In this document: positions 5,871 through 11,399 of the stretch, one piece after another | Numbering within the stretch: position 1 is the stretch's first letter | How the letters are laid out: each line of letters opens with the position of its first letter | Source: Marinosulfonomonas sp. | GTDB lineage: Bacteria; Pseudomonadota; Alphaproteobacteria; Rhodobacterales; Rhodobacteraceae | Length of the DNA stretch: 11,399 nt | Direction of reading: 5' to 3' | Assembly: GCA_026989405.1 (NCBI GenBank) | Contig: JALSJL010000404.1 | Location: 1-11,399 of the forward strand | The notes under the pieces: model-generated | What the model was told of the DNA's origin: nothing | Seen by the model: the letters and a program-made list of their open reading frames with translations, nothing else | Databases searched by the model: none | Made by a program: the position numbers and the translations under genes

Positions 5871-7475
5871 ATGACCAGGATATTCGAGACTCCGCTGTAT
5901 CCCTATCAACGGTCGCCAGATCAGGATGCGCCCAAATGCGTGCGTCACCCGGTCGTGGTGGTCGGGGCCGGTCCGATCGGCCTGGCCATGGCGATCGATC
6001 TTGCCCAGCAAGACGTGCCGGTTGTGGTGCTCGATGACAATGACAAGGTATCATTCGGCAGCCGCGCCATCTGTTTCGCCAAGCGCCCGCTGGAAATCCT
6101 TGACCGGCTTGGTTGCGGCGAAACGATGGTCAAAAAGGGGGTGACCTGGAATGTCGGCAAGGTGTTCACCGACACACGCGAAACCTACAGTTTCGACCTG
6201 CTCCCGGAAGGCGGCCACAAGAACCCGGCCTTCATCAACCTTCAGCAATACTACCTGGAAGAATACCTGGTGAGGCGGGTGCGTGAGCTTGAAGCGGACG
6301 GCAAGCCGATTGAAATCCGCGGCCGGAACAAGGTCGCGGCGCTTTCGGACAATGGCGGGTTCGTGCGATTGGAAGTCGAAACGCCAGAGGGGCCCTACAA
6401 CCTTGAAGCCGACTGGTTGGTTGCCTGCGACGGCGCCAACTCATCGGCGCGCCGCATGCTTGGCCATGATTTCGTCGGCAAGGTGTTTGAAGACAACTTT
6501 CTGATTGCCGATGTGGTGATGGATGCCGATTTTCCGACCGAACGCTGGTTCTGGTTCGACCCGCCCTTCAACCGCGGCCAGTCGGCGCTGTTGCACAAGC
6601 AGCCCGACAATGTCTGGCGCATCGACTTTCAGCTCGGCTGGGACATTGACCGCGAGGAAGAACTGAAGCCCGAAAACATCGACCGGCGGCTGCGCGCCAT
6701 GCTGGGCGATGACGTGGAATATGAGCTTGAATGGTCGTCGATTTACACCTTCCAGTGCCGCCGGATGGAAAAGTTTCGCCACGGCCGCGTGCTGTTTGCC
6801 GGCGACGCGGCGCACCAGGTGTCGCCGTTTGGCGCGCGGGGGGCCAATTCCGGGTTGCAGGACACCGACAACCTTTTCTGGAAACTGAAACTGGTGCTTG
6901 ATGGCACGGCGCCCGAAACCCTGCTCGATACCTATTCCGCCGAGCGCACCTATGGCGCCGACGAAAACATCGTCAACTCCACCCGCTCGACCGAGTTCAT
7001 CACGCCGAAATCCGAAATCAGCCGACTGTTCCGCGACGCGGTGCTTGATCTGGCCGTGGATCACGAGTTTGCCCGCCCGCTGGTGAATTCGGGCCGCCTG
7101 TCGGTGCCGTGCACCTACGACGGCTCACCGCTGAATGGCCCGGATACCGACGCGTTGCCGCATGGCTTGCGACCCGGCGCGCCGGCAACCGATGCACCGC
7201 TTGATGGCGGTTGGTTGCTCGACAGGCTGGGCAACCGGTTTCAGCTGTTGCTGATCGGCTGCGAAGGCCCGGACAGCCTGGAGGAAAGCGGGGTGGACGT
7301 TGAAGTCCTGCACCTCGATCCGGCAAAAAACCCTGAAATAGGGTCTCGTTACTTGGGCGGGGCACCGAAAGCTGTCTACCTGTTGCGCCCCGACCAGCAC
7401 GTCGCCGCTCGCTGGGTCGACCATGACGAAGCCGCGGTGCGTGCCGCGGTGCGACGCGCCATCGCAAAGGGATGA
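5871..7475 (+). CDS. FAD-dependent aromatic hydroxylase (PheA/TfdB/MhpA-like), possible MhaA-type 3-hydroxyphenylacetate 6-hydroxylase component
   Basis: This 534-residue group A flavoprotein monooxygenase hydroxylates aromatic rings with NAD(P)H and O2. The FAD-binding Rossmann motif is VVVGAGPIG (G32, G34, G37), the CDGANS motif (186-191) contacts FAD/NADPH, and LFAGDAAHQVSPFGARG (308-324) is the second FAD motif. The C-terminal 110 residues fit the thioredoxin-like domain of phenol-hydroxylase relatives. ATG at 5871 has CAGGAG 7 nt upstream. It begins an operon with a DUF2783-like protein and a VOC protein. The fumarylacetoacetase gene under the same predicted operator points to a homogentisate-forming substrate such as 3- or 4-hydroxyphenylacetate. 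In Pseudomonas putida, MhaA works with a small coupling protein, MhaB, matching this layout. Substrate identity is inferred; a 3-hydroxyphenylpropionate-type hydroxylase is the main alternative. Confidence 0.93.
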   Translation: MTRIFETPLYPYQRSPDQDAPKCVRHPVVVVGAGPIGLAMAIDLAQQDVPVVVLDDNDKVSFGSRAICFAKRPLEILDRLGCGETMVKKGVTWNVGKVFTDTRETYSFDLLPEGGHKNPAFINLQQYYLEEYLVRRVRELEADGKPIEIRGRNKVAALSDNGGFVRLEVETPEGPYNLEADWLVACDGANSSARRMLGHDFVGKVFEDNFLIADVVMDADFPTERWFWFDPPFNRGQSALLHKQPDNVWRIDFQLGWDIDREEELKPENIDRRLRAMLGDDVEYELEWSSIYTFQCRRMEKFRHGRVLFAGDAAHQVSPFGARGANSGLQDTDNLFWKLKLVLDGTAPETLLDTYSAERTYGADENIVNSTRSTEFITPKSEISRLFRDAVLDLAVDHEFARPLVNSGRLSVPCTYDGSPLNGPDTDALPHGLRPGAPATDAPLDGGWLLDRLGNRFQLLLIGCEGPDSLEESGVDVEVLHLDPAKNPEIGSRYLGGAPKAVYLLRPDQHVAARWVDHDEAAVRAAVRRAIAKG

Positions 7476-7478
7476 GGA
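7474..7478 (+). promoter_or_regulatory. Ribosome binding site favouring the start at 7484
   Basis: GAGGA overlaps the end of the hydroxylase gene and sits 5 nt before ATG at 7484. It supports this start over the ATG at 7472. Confidence 0.5.
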
Positions 7479-7483
7479 CGCCG

Positions 7484-7720
7484 ATGAGCCGATTGAACAC
7501 CAAACCGAACATGGCAGACGCCGATGAGTTCTATGCCCGGCTCATGGCCGCCCATGATGGGCTGACCAAGACACAAAGCGATGCGCTGAATGCCCGGTTG
7601 ATCCTGATCCTTGCCAATCACGTCGGGGACGCGAAGGTTTTGAACGAGGCGTTGGAAGCCGCCACAAACTCCGCCCGCCAACAGGCGGGCATATCTGGAA
7701 AAGAAGGACGCAAACCATGA
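7484..7720 (+). CDS. DUF2783-like small protein, candidate coupling partner of the hydroxylase (MhaB-like)
   Basis: This 78-residue protein has no signal peptide or membrane span. The central block ADADEFYARLMAAHDGL, then ALNARLILILANHVGD, matches what I remember of the DUF2783 family (assignment from memory). It looks like a compact helical protein. ATG at 7484 is chosen because GAGGA lies 5 nt upstream and MSRLNTKPN is a family-like opening. The overlapping ATG at 7472 (ATGA with the hydroxylase stop) would add only four residues and cannot be excluded. Its stop overlaps the next start (ATGA at 7717-7720). Its place directly after the flavoprotein, and its size, resemble MhaB, the small coupling protein needed for productive hydroxylation in P. 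putida. That role is inference. Confidence 0.85.
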   Translation: MSRLNTKPNMADADEFYARLMAAHDGLTKTQSDALNARLILILANHVGDAKVLNEALEAATNSARQQAGISGKEGRKP

Positions 7721-8256
7721 AGATCGACCAAATCCACCACGTCGCCTACCGCTGCAAGGATGCCAAGGAAACCGTCGAATGGTATGGCAAGATGCTGAAC
7801 ATGGATTTCGTTCTGGCCATCGCCGAAGACAAGGTGCCCTCGACCCATGAACCGGACCCCTACATGCACGTCTTTCTCGATGCCGGGAACGGCAACGTGC
7901 TGGCGTTTTTCGAACTGCCTACCAAGCCGGAAATGGGCCGCGACCCGAACACGCCGGTCTGGGTGCAGCACCTGGCCTTCAAGGTCAAGGATCGCGACAC
8001 GCTGATCGCCTTCAAGGAGCATCTGGAAAAGAACGGGGTCGAGGTGCTGGGCGTGACCGATCACTCGATCTTCCATTCGATCTATTTCTTCGACCCGAAC
8101 GGCCACCGCGTCGAACTGGCCTGCCCGGACCCGGAAGAAGAGGCGATGCTGGAAAAGCTGGATGCCGTGAAATGGGACATGCTGGAAGAGTGGTCACAGA
8201 CCAAGCGGGCCCCGAAACACGCAGACTGGATGCACAAGAAAGAGCTGACAGACTGA
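7717..8256 (+). CDS. VOC-family protein with glyoxalase-I-like metal ligands
   Basis: This 179-residue vicinal-oxygen-chelate protein has two modules: IHHVAYRCKDAKETVEWYGKML from about residue 6, and VQHLAFKVKD from 83 to about 138. Candidate ligands H8, E66 (LAFFE), H85 (VQHLAF) and E133 (RVELACP) have almost the spacing of E. coli glyoxalase I (H5, E56, H74, E122). Glyoxalase I uses Ni or Zn in a homodimer. About 45 C-terminal residues (EEEAMLEKLDAVKWDM onward) form a charged, probably helical tail. The start overlaps the DUF2783 stop by ATGA, with AAGGA about 8 nt upstream. The tight operon implies action on the hydroxylase product or a ring-cleavage intermediate. It could be a lyase, isomerase or extradiol-type dioxygenase; the reaction is not known. 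Confidence 0.9.
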   Translation: MKIDQIHHVAYRCKDAKETVEWYGKMLNMDFVLAIAEDKVPSTHEPDPYMHVFLDAGNGNVLAFFELPTKPEMGRDPNTPVWVQHLAFKVKDRDTLIAFKEHLEKNGVEVLGVTDHSIFHSIYFFDPNGHRVELACPDPEEEAMLEKLDAVKWDMLEEWSQTKRAPKHADWMHKKELTD

Positions 8257-8271
8257 GCCGCCTGCGGCGGC
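8257..8271 (+). terminator. GC hairpin directly after the VOC stop codon
   Basis: GCCGCC and GGCGGC form a perfect 6-bp stem with a 3-nt loop immediately after the stop. No U-tract follows, so it is more likely a transcript-stabilising hairpin or a weak terminator than the main one. Confidence 0.35.
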
Positions 8272-8311
8272 GCGCCTTGAGTGATGCGCCGGGCCCAGGG
8301 CCCGTCGCGGT

Positions 8312-8331
8312 GCCTCCGGCGGGGATATTTG
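8312..8331 (+). repeat. Short intergenic motif, copy 2
   Basis: GCCTCCGGCGGGGATATTTG on the plus strand. It is inverted relative to the copy at 4621-4641 and shares its first 12 bases plus TATTTG. It lies directly before the AT-rich hairpin at 8333-8357. Confidence 0.6.
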
Positions 8332-8332
8332 A

Positions 8333-8357
8333 AAAAAGAAGAAACGAGCTTCTTTTT
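8333..8357. terminator. Probable bidirectional intrinsic terminator between convergent operons
   Basis: AAAAAGAAG (8333-8341) and CTTCTTTTT (8349-8357) form a perfect 9-bp AT-rich stem with a 7-nt loop. The right arm ends in five T and the left arm starts with A, so it has a U-run on either strand. It lies between the convergent VOC and phosphatase genes. The stem is weaker than classic GC-rich terminators. Confidence 0.5.
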
Positions 8358-8385
8358 CGCCAAAGTATCCTCGGGGGTGAATTGT

Positions 8386-8427
8386 GCCCGACAGGGTCGG
8401 GCGCGAGAGGGGGCAGAAGGCCCCCTC
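8386..8427 (-). terminator. Two GC-rich hairpins at the phosphatase 3' end
   Basis: GAGGGGGC (8407-8414) pairs with GCCCCCTC (8420-8427), an 8-bp stem with a 5-nt loop that overlaps the phosphatase stop codon. GCCCGAC (8386-8392) pairs with GTCGGGC (8396-8402), a 7-bp stem with a 3-nt loop. Neither is followed by a clear U-run on the minus strand. They would fold the 3' end of the phosphatase mRNA strongly. Confidence 0.4.
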
Positions 8428-9262
8428 AGCCCGGCTTCAGCCGGGACCGGTCGCCATCCGCCAGTTGCCAGATTTCGCGCCCTTCGACCACGATCGTCGA
8501 GAGCGGGCCGCCGTATCCCGCGCCGGTATCAATGTTCGCCCGGTTGCCGTAATGAGTCACCGCGTCAATCGGCGTGTGGCCATGGACAACCAACGGCCCG
8601 TGATCGCTCGTGTCGCTGAGGAACGGTTCGCGGATCCAGAGCAGGTCGGTTTCGCTCTGCTGGTCCAGCGGGACGCCGGGGCGGATGCCCGCGTGCACGA
8701 AAAGGGCATTTTTCGTGCGGAAAACAGTGTCTAATCCGAGCAGAAACGCTACATGTTCCGCCGGAACGGCCTGGCGTGCGAGCGCGTGAAATTCGGCATC
8801 GCTGCCGGCAGGCTCGCTGAGCACGTTTGACGCAAAGGTCTTTTTGCCATCACCGGGGGCATGAAGTCGGTCAAAGATCCGGGCTGCTGCTTCATCATCG
8901 CTTCCTTCCCGGAAAACACCGTAAGCAGCGAGCGTCGTTTGCCCTCCAACGCGGGGCGTGAGCCAGGTGTAGTCGGGGCGCAGCCCGGGGTCTGCCTTCG
9001 GTGGATCCTGCAGGTAATATGCCATCATCCGGTCGTGATTGCCCTTGAGCACCACCCAGGGCTTGCCGGCAGCCAGTCCTTCGATCAGGTAGTTCAGCAC
9101 ACCCGCGCTGTCCGGCCCGCGGTCAACCAGATCACCGATGTGCACGATGATGCTTTCGTCGGCATGGGCCTGCTGGTCGCGCTCGATCATTTCATGTGCG
9201 GCGCGCAGCTTTTCCAACTGCCCGTGGATATCGCCGATTGCATAGACCCTGTCAAAACCCAT
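8426..9262 (-). CDS. PPP-family metallophosphoesterase (serine/threonine phosphatase or ApaH-like)
   Basis: This 278-residue protein carries the full PPP signature: GDIHG (10-14), GDLVDRG (43-49), GNHD (74-77), VHAG (189-192) and VHGHT (226-230), giving a dinuclear metal phosphatase site. The family includes PrpA/PrpB-like protein phosphatases and symmetrical Ap4A hydrolases (ApaH); the sequence alone does not decide between them. ATG at 9260-9262 gives the motif its usual distance from the N-terminus. The upstream signal is weak (GGGA about 9 nt before). It follows serA on the same strand, but a strong terminator sits between them, so it probably depends on read-through or a promoter overlapping that terminator. 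Its 3' end converges on the catabolic operon. Confidence 0.92.
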   Translation of the reverse strand: MGFDRVYAIGDIHGQLEKLRAAHEMIERDQQAHADESIIVHIGDLVDRGPDSAGVLNYLIEGLAAGKPWVVLKGNHDRMMAYYLQDPPKADPGLRPDYTWLTPRVGGQTTLAAYGVFREGSDDEAAARIFDRLHAPGDGKKTFASNVLSEPAGSDAEFHALARQAVPAEHVAFLLGLDTVFRTKNALFVHAGIRPGVPLDQQSETDLLWIREPFLSDTSDHGPLVVHGHTPIDAVTHYGNRANIDTGAGYGGPLSTIVVEGREIWQLADGDRSRLKPG

Positions 9263-9283
9263 GAGTGGGTGTCCCGTATCAGC

Positions 9284-9316
9284 AAAAACAGCCAGGCCGC
9301 GCTCTGGCGCGGCCTG
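9284..9316 (-). terminator. Strong Rho-independent terminator of serA
   Basis: A perfect 10-bp stem is formed by CAGGCCGCGC and GCGCGGCCTG (9293-9316) with a 4-nt loop. On the minus strand it is followed four bases later by TTTTT (9284-9288). It lies 24 bp after the serA stop. Confidence 0.85.
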
Positions 9317-9340
9317 TCCATTGGATCAGAGCTCGCACCC

Positions 9341-10936
9341 TTACACCACCTCGAATTCCAGCGGACGGACCTGCTGGAACAGCCCGGTTTCCTTGAGGTC
9401 GCCAAGAACCGAATCGGGCACCGCGCCATCCACATAGAGCAGCGCAATCGCATCGCCGCCTTCGGACTTGCGCCCCAGGGTGAAGTTCGCGATGTTCACA
9501 CCGCCCTTGCCAAGCACCCCGCCCAGCGTGCCGATGATCCCCGGCACGTCCTTGTTGGTGGTGTAGAGCATATGGCTGCCCACCTCGGCGTCGATGTTGA
9601 TCCCCTTGATCTGGATGAAGCGCGGCTTGCCGTCGGAAAACACCGTGCCCCCGATGGAACGCTCGCGCTCCGCCGTCACCACCGTCAGCTTGATATAGGC
9701 GTCAAAGGCGCCCGACTTGTCCTGCTTGGTGGTCGAGATCTTCACCCCGCGCTCCTTGGCCATCACCGGCGCCGAGACCATGTTCACATCCGGGTTGGTC
9801 GCCTTCATGATCCCGGCAACCGCCGCCGCGTTCAGCGCCGCCGTGTTCATCTCGCCCACCGCGCCGTCATACAGGATGTTGATCGCCTTGATCGGCTCAT
9901 CCGTCAGCTGCCCGACAAAGGCCCCGAGATGCCCGGCCAGCTTCAGCCACGGCCCCATCACCTTGGCCTCTTCTGCCGTGACAGACGGCATGTTCAGCGC
10001 GTTGGACACGGCTCCGGTCAGCAGATAGTCCGACATCTGCTCGGCCACCTGCACCGCCACGTTCTCCTGCGCCTCGCGGGTCGAGGCGCCCAGGTGCGGC
10101 GTCACCACCACGTTGGGCAGGCCGAACAGCGGGCTGTCGGTGGCCGGCTCCTGGGCGAAAACGTCAAACGCCGCCCCGGCCACCCGGCCCGATTTCAGCG
10201 CCTCCGCCAGCGCCTCTTCATCGACCAGCCCGCCACGGGCGCAATTGACGATCCGAACCCCCGGTTTCAGCTTGGCAATCGCCTCGGCCGACAGGATATT
10301 GCGGGTCTTGTCGGTCAGCGGCACGTGAAAGGTGATGAAATCGGCCTGCGCCAGCAACTCGTCCAGCTCTACCTTGGTCACGCCCAGCTTGTCGGCGCGC
10401 TCTTCGCTCAGGAACGGGTCATAGGCGATGACCTTCATCTTCAGCCCCAGCGCGCGCTCGGCCACGATCGACCCGATATTGCCGGCGCCGATGATCCCCA
10501 GCGTCTTGCCGGTCACCTCGACCCCCATGAAGCGCGATTTTTCCCATTTCCCGGCATGGGTCGATTCGTTGGCCAACGGGATCTGTCGCGCCACCGCCAG
10601 CATCAGCGCAATCGCATGTTCGGCGGTGGTGATCGAGTTGCCGAACGGTGTGTTCATCACGATCACACCCTTTTTCGAGGCCGCCGGAATATCGACATTG
10701 TCCACCCCGATCCCGGCGCGGCCGATCACCTTCAGGTTGGGCGCGTTGTTCAGCAGTTTTTCGGTGACCTTGGTGGCCGAGCGGATGGCCAGGCCGTCGA
10801 ACTCACCGATCGCCTTGAGCAGGGCAAGTTTGTCCTTGCCAAGATCGGGCTCAAAGGTGACGTCGATGCCGCGGTCGCGAAAGATCTGCACGGCGGTTTC
10901 GGAAAGCTTGTCAGAGACGAGTACTTTGGGGGCCAT
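9341..10936 (-). CDS. serA: D-3-phosphoglycerate dehydrogenase
   Basis: It oxidises 3-phosphoglycerate to 3-phosphohydroxypyruvate with NAD, the first step of serine synthesis. The 531-residue protein is the long form. A substrate-binding half (1-100) is split around the NAD domain with GAGNIG (150-155) and D173. Catalytic residues are R234 (NCARGG), E263 (AQEP) and H281 (TPHLGAST). A middle ASB-type domain (about 320-450) is followed by a C-terminal ACT domain (about 455-531, GTLGGVLGKGGVNIANF), which often mediates serine feedback. The start is ATG at 10934-10936, with GGAG 6 nt upstream and MAPKVLVSDKL as expected. The frame stays open upstream, but those residues are not SerA-like. serC lies 68 bp upstream on the same strand, and a strong terminator follows. 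Confidence 0.97.
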   Translation of the reverse strand: MAPKVLVSDKLSETAVQIFRDRGIDVTFEPDLGKDKLALLKAIGEFDGLAIRSATKVTEKLLNNAPNLKVIGRAGIGVDNVDIPAASKKGVIVMNTPFGNSITTAEHAIALMLAVARQIPLANESTHAGKWEKSRFMGVEVTGKTLGIIGAGNIGSIVAERALGLKMKVIAYDPFLSEERADKLGVTKVELDELLAQADFITFHVPLTDKTRNILSAEAIAKLKPGVRIVNCARGGLVDEEALAEALKSGRVAGAAFDVFAQEPATDSPLFGLPNVVVTPHLGASTREAQENVAVQVAEQMSDYLLTGAVSNALNMPSVTAEEAKVMGPWLKLAGHLGAFVGQLTDEPIKAINILYDGAVGEMNTAALNAAAVAGIMKATNPDVNMVSAPVMAKERGVKISTTKQDKSGAFDAYIKLTVVTAERERSIGGTVFSDGKPRFIQIKGINIDAEVGSHMLYTTNKDVPGIIGTLGGVLGKGGVNIANFTLGRKSEGGDAIALLYVDGAVPDSVLGDLKETGLFQQVRPLEFEVV

Positions 10937-10955
10937 GATGGGCTCCATTTCTGTT

Positions 10956-10993
10956 TTGTACGTTTTCAGGGGACAAATTGTACGAATTGTACG
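10956..10993. repeat. Three TTGTACG repeats in the serC-serA gap
   Basis: AATTGTACG occurs twice in perfect tandem (10976-10984, 10985-10993), and TTGTACG a third time at 10956-10962. On the minus strand the tandem gives two TACAAT hexamers, each 5 of 6 to a -10 box. No well-spaced -35 accompanies either one; CTGACA further upstream is 11 and 20 bp away. It could be a serA promoter, a regulator site or an RNA element. Confidence 0.45.
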
Positions 10994-11004
10994 AAAGGCG
11001 TATG

Positions 11005-11399
11005 TCAGGCGGCTTTCGACTGTTCGGCGATCTCGGCCTCGAACGCCCAGGTCAACCAGGGCATCAGCGCCTCCAGATCGGCGGTCTCGACCGTGCCGCC
11101 GCACCAGATGCGCAGCCCCGGCGGGGCGTCGCGATAGGCGCCGATGTCATAGGCCACGCCTTCGGTTTCCAACCGTTTGGCCACGGCCTTGGCAAAGGCG
11201 GCACCGTCCCTGATCCGGGCATCGGTGAATTTCAGGCAGACGCTGGTGTTTGAGCGCGTGGCCGGGTCTTCCGCCAGGAAATCGATCCAGTCGTTTTCGG
11301 CCACAAACGTCTCTAACACGGCGGAATTCGCGTCTGCCCGGGCGATCATGCCCGGCAGGCCCCCCACAGATTTCGCCCAGTCGAGCGCTTGCAGATAGT
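11005..11399 (-). CDS. serC: Phosphoserine aminotransferase, C-terminal part, cut by window edge
   Basis: It transfers an amino group from glutamate to 3-phosphohydroxypyruvate, the second step of serine synthesis, using PLP. About 130 C-terminal residues are visible. The reading frame is open to the window edge and starts YLQALDWAKSVGGLPGM, then IARADANSAVLETFV, then NDWIDFLAEDPATRSNTSVCL, which is typical of the class V aminotransferase SerC in alphaproteobacteria. The PLP lysine lies outside the window. The stop is TGA at 11005-11007. It precedes serA by 68 bp on the same strand, and the two enzymes act consecutively, so co-transcription is likely. Confidence 0.94.
   Translation of the reverse strand, partial: YLQALDWAKSVGGLPGMIARADANSAVLETFVAENDWIDFLAEDPATRSNTSVCLKFTDARIRDGAAFAKAVAKRLETEGVAYDIGAYRDAPPGLRIWCGGTVETADLEALMPWLTWAFEAEIAEQSKAA

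Noticed and set aside
4730..5872. A 380-codon minus-strand frame opposite the MBL-fold gene
   Set aside because: Its composition is that of an antisense shadow, and it crosses the operator and promoter region of the hydroxylase.
8291..8303. GGGCCC-A-GGGCCC as a possible operator or attachment site
   Set aside because: It is a simple GC palindrome with no second copy or context, and it lies in a gap already full of hairpins.
10937..11104. N-terminal extension of serA by 56 codons
   Set aside because: The added residues overlap serC and include the TTGTACG repeats. The ATG at 10936 has a good ribosome binding site and the expected SerA N-terminus.
8861..11137. A 758-codon open frame on the plus strand, antisense to the phosphatase and serA genes
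   Set aside because: It is rich in Arg, His, Gln and Pro in low-complexity order, shows no domain, and lies opposite two clear enzymes. This is a codon-bias shadow typical of GC-rich DNA.

Overview
The window is GC-rich chromosomal DNA from an alphaproteobacterium, most likely a Rhodobacteraceae/Roseobacter-type organism. I infer this from gene content, from the serC-serA pair, and from a short intergenic motif (GCCTCCGGCGGG followed by an AT-rich TATTTG) that I associate with that family. It appears twice here. No mobile element, tRNA, rRNA or CRISPR array was seen.

Layout. (1) Positions 1-1779, minus strand: a probable operon of a MarR regulator, a YkuE-like metallophosphoesterase, and the N-terminal part of a BktB-like beta-ketothiolase that runs off the left edge. 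(2) 1920-2882, plus strand: a DUF808/YedI-like membrane protein, divergent from marR. (3) 2984-5632, plus strand: fumarylacetoacetase, a small VOC protein coupled to it by an ATGA overlap, and an MBL-fold protein with an eroded metal motif. (4) 5871-8256, plus strand: a flavoprotein aromatic hydroxylase, a 78-aa DUF2783-like protein and a VOC protein with glyoxalase-I-like metal ligands, all tightly packed. (5) 8426-11399, minus strand: serC (partial), serA and a PPP-type phosphatase, convergent with block 4.

How it fits together. Blocks 3 and 4 look like a catabolic regulon for an aromatic acid that passes through homogentisate. The hydroxylase plus small partner resembles two-component 3-hydroxyphenylacetate 6-hydroxylase (MhaA/MhaB, from memory). 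Fumarylacetoacetase performs the last step, releasing fumarate and acetoacetate, and a thiolase like the one at the left edge could use acetoacetyl-CoA. Homogentisate dioxygenase and maleylacetoacetate isomerase are not in the window.

The strongest non-coding signal is an 18-bp palindrome, TCGTTGCA-NN-TGCAACGA. It is perfect upstream of fumarylacetoacetase (2899-2916) and of the hydroxylase (5803-5820), and has two mismatches upstream of marR (1796-1813). At the fumarylacetoacetase gene it fills the space between a -35 and a -10 box. This predicts that the local MarR protein represses itself and both catabolic operons.
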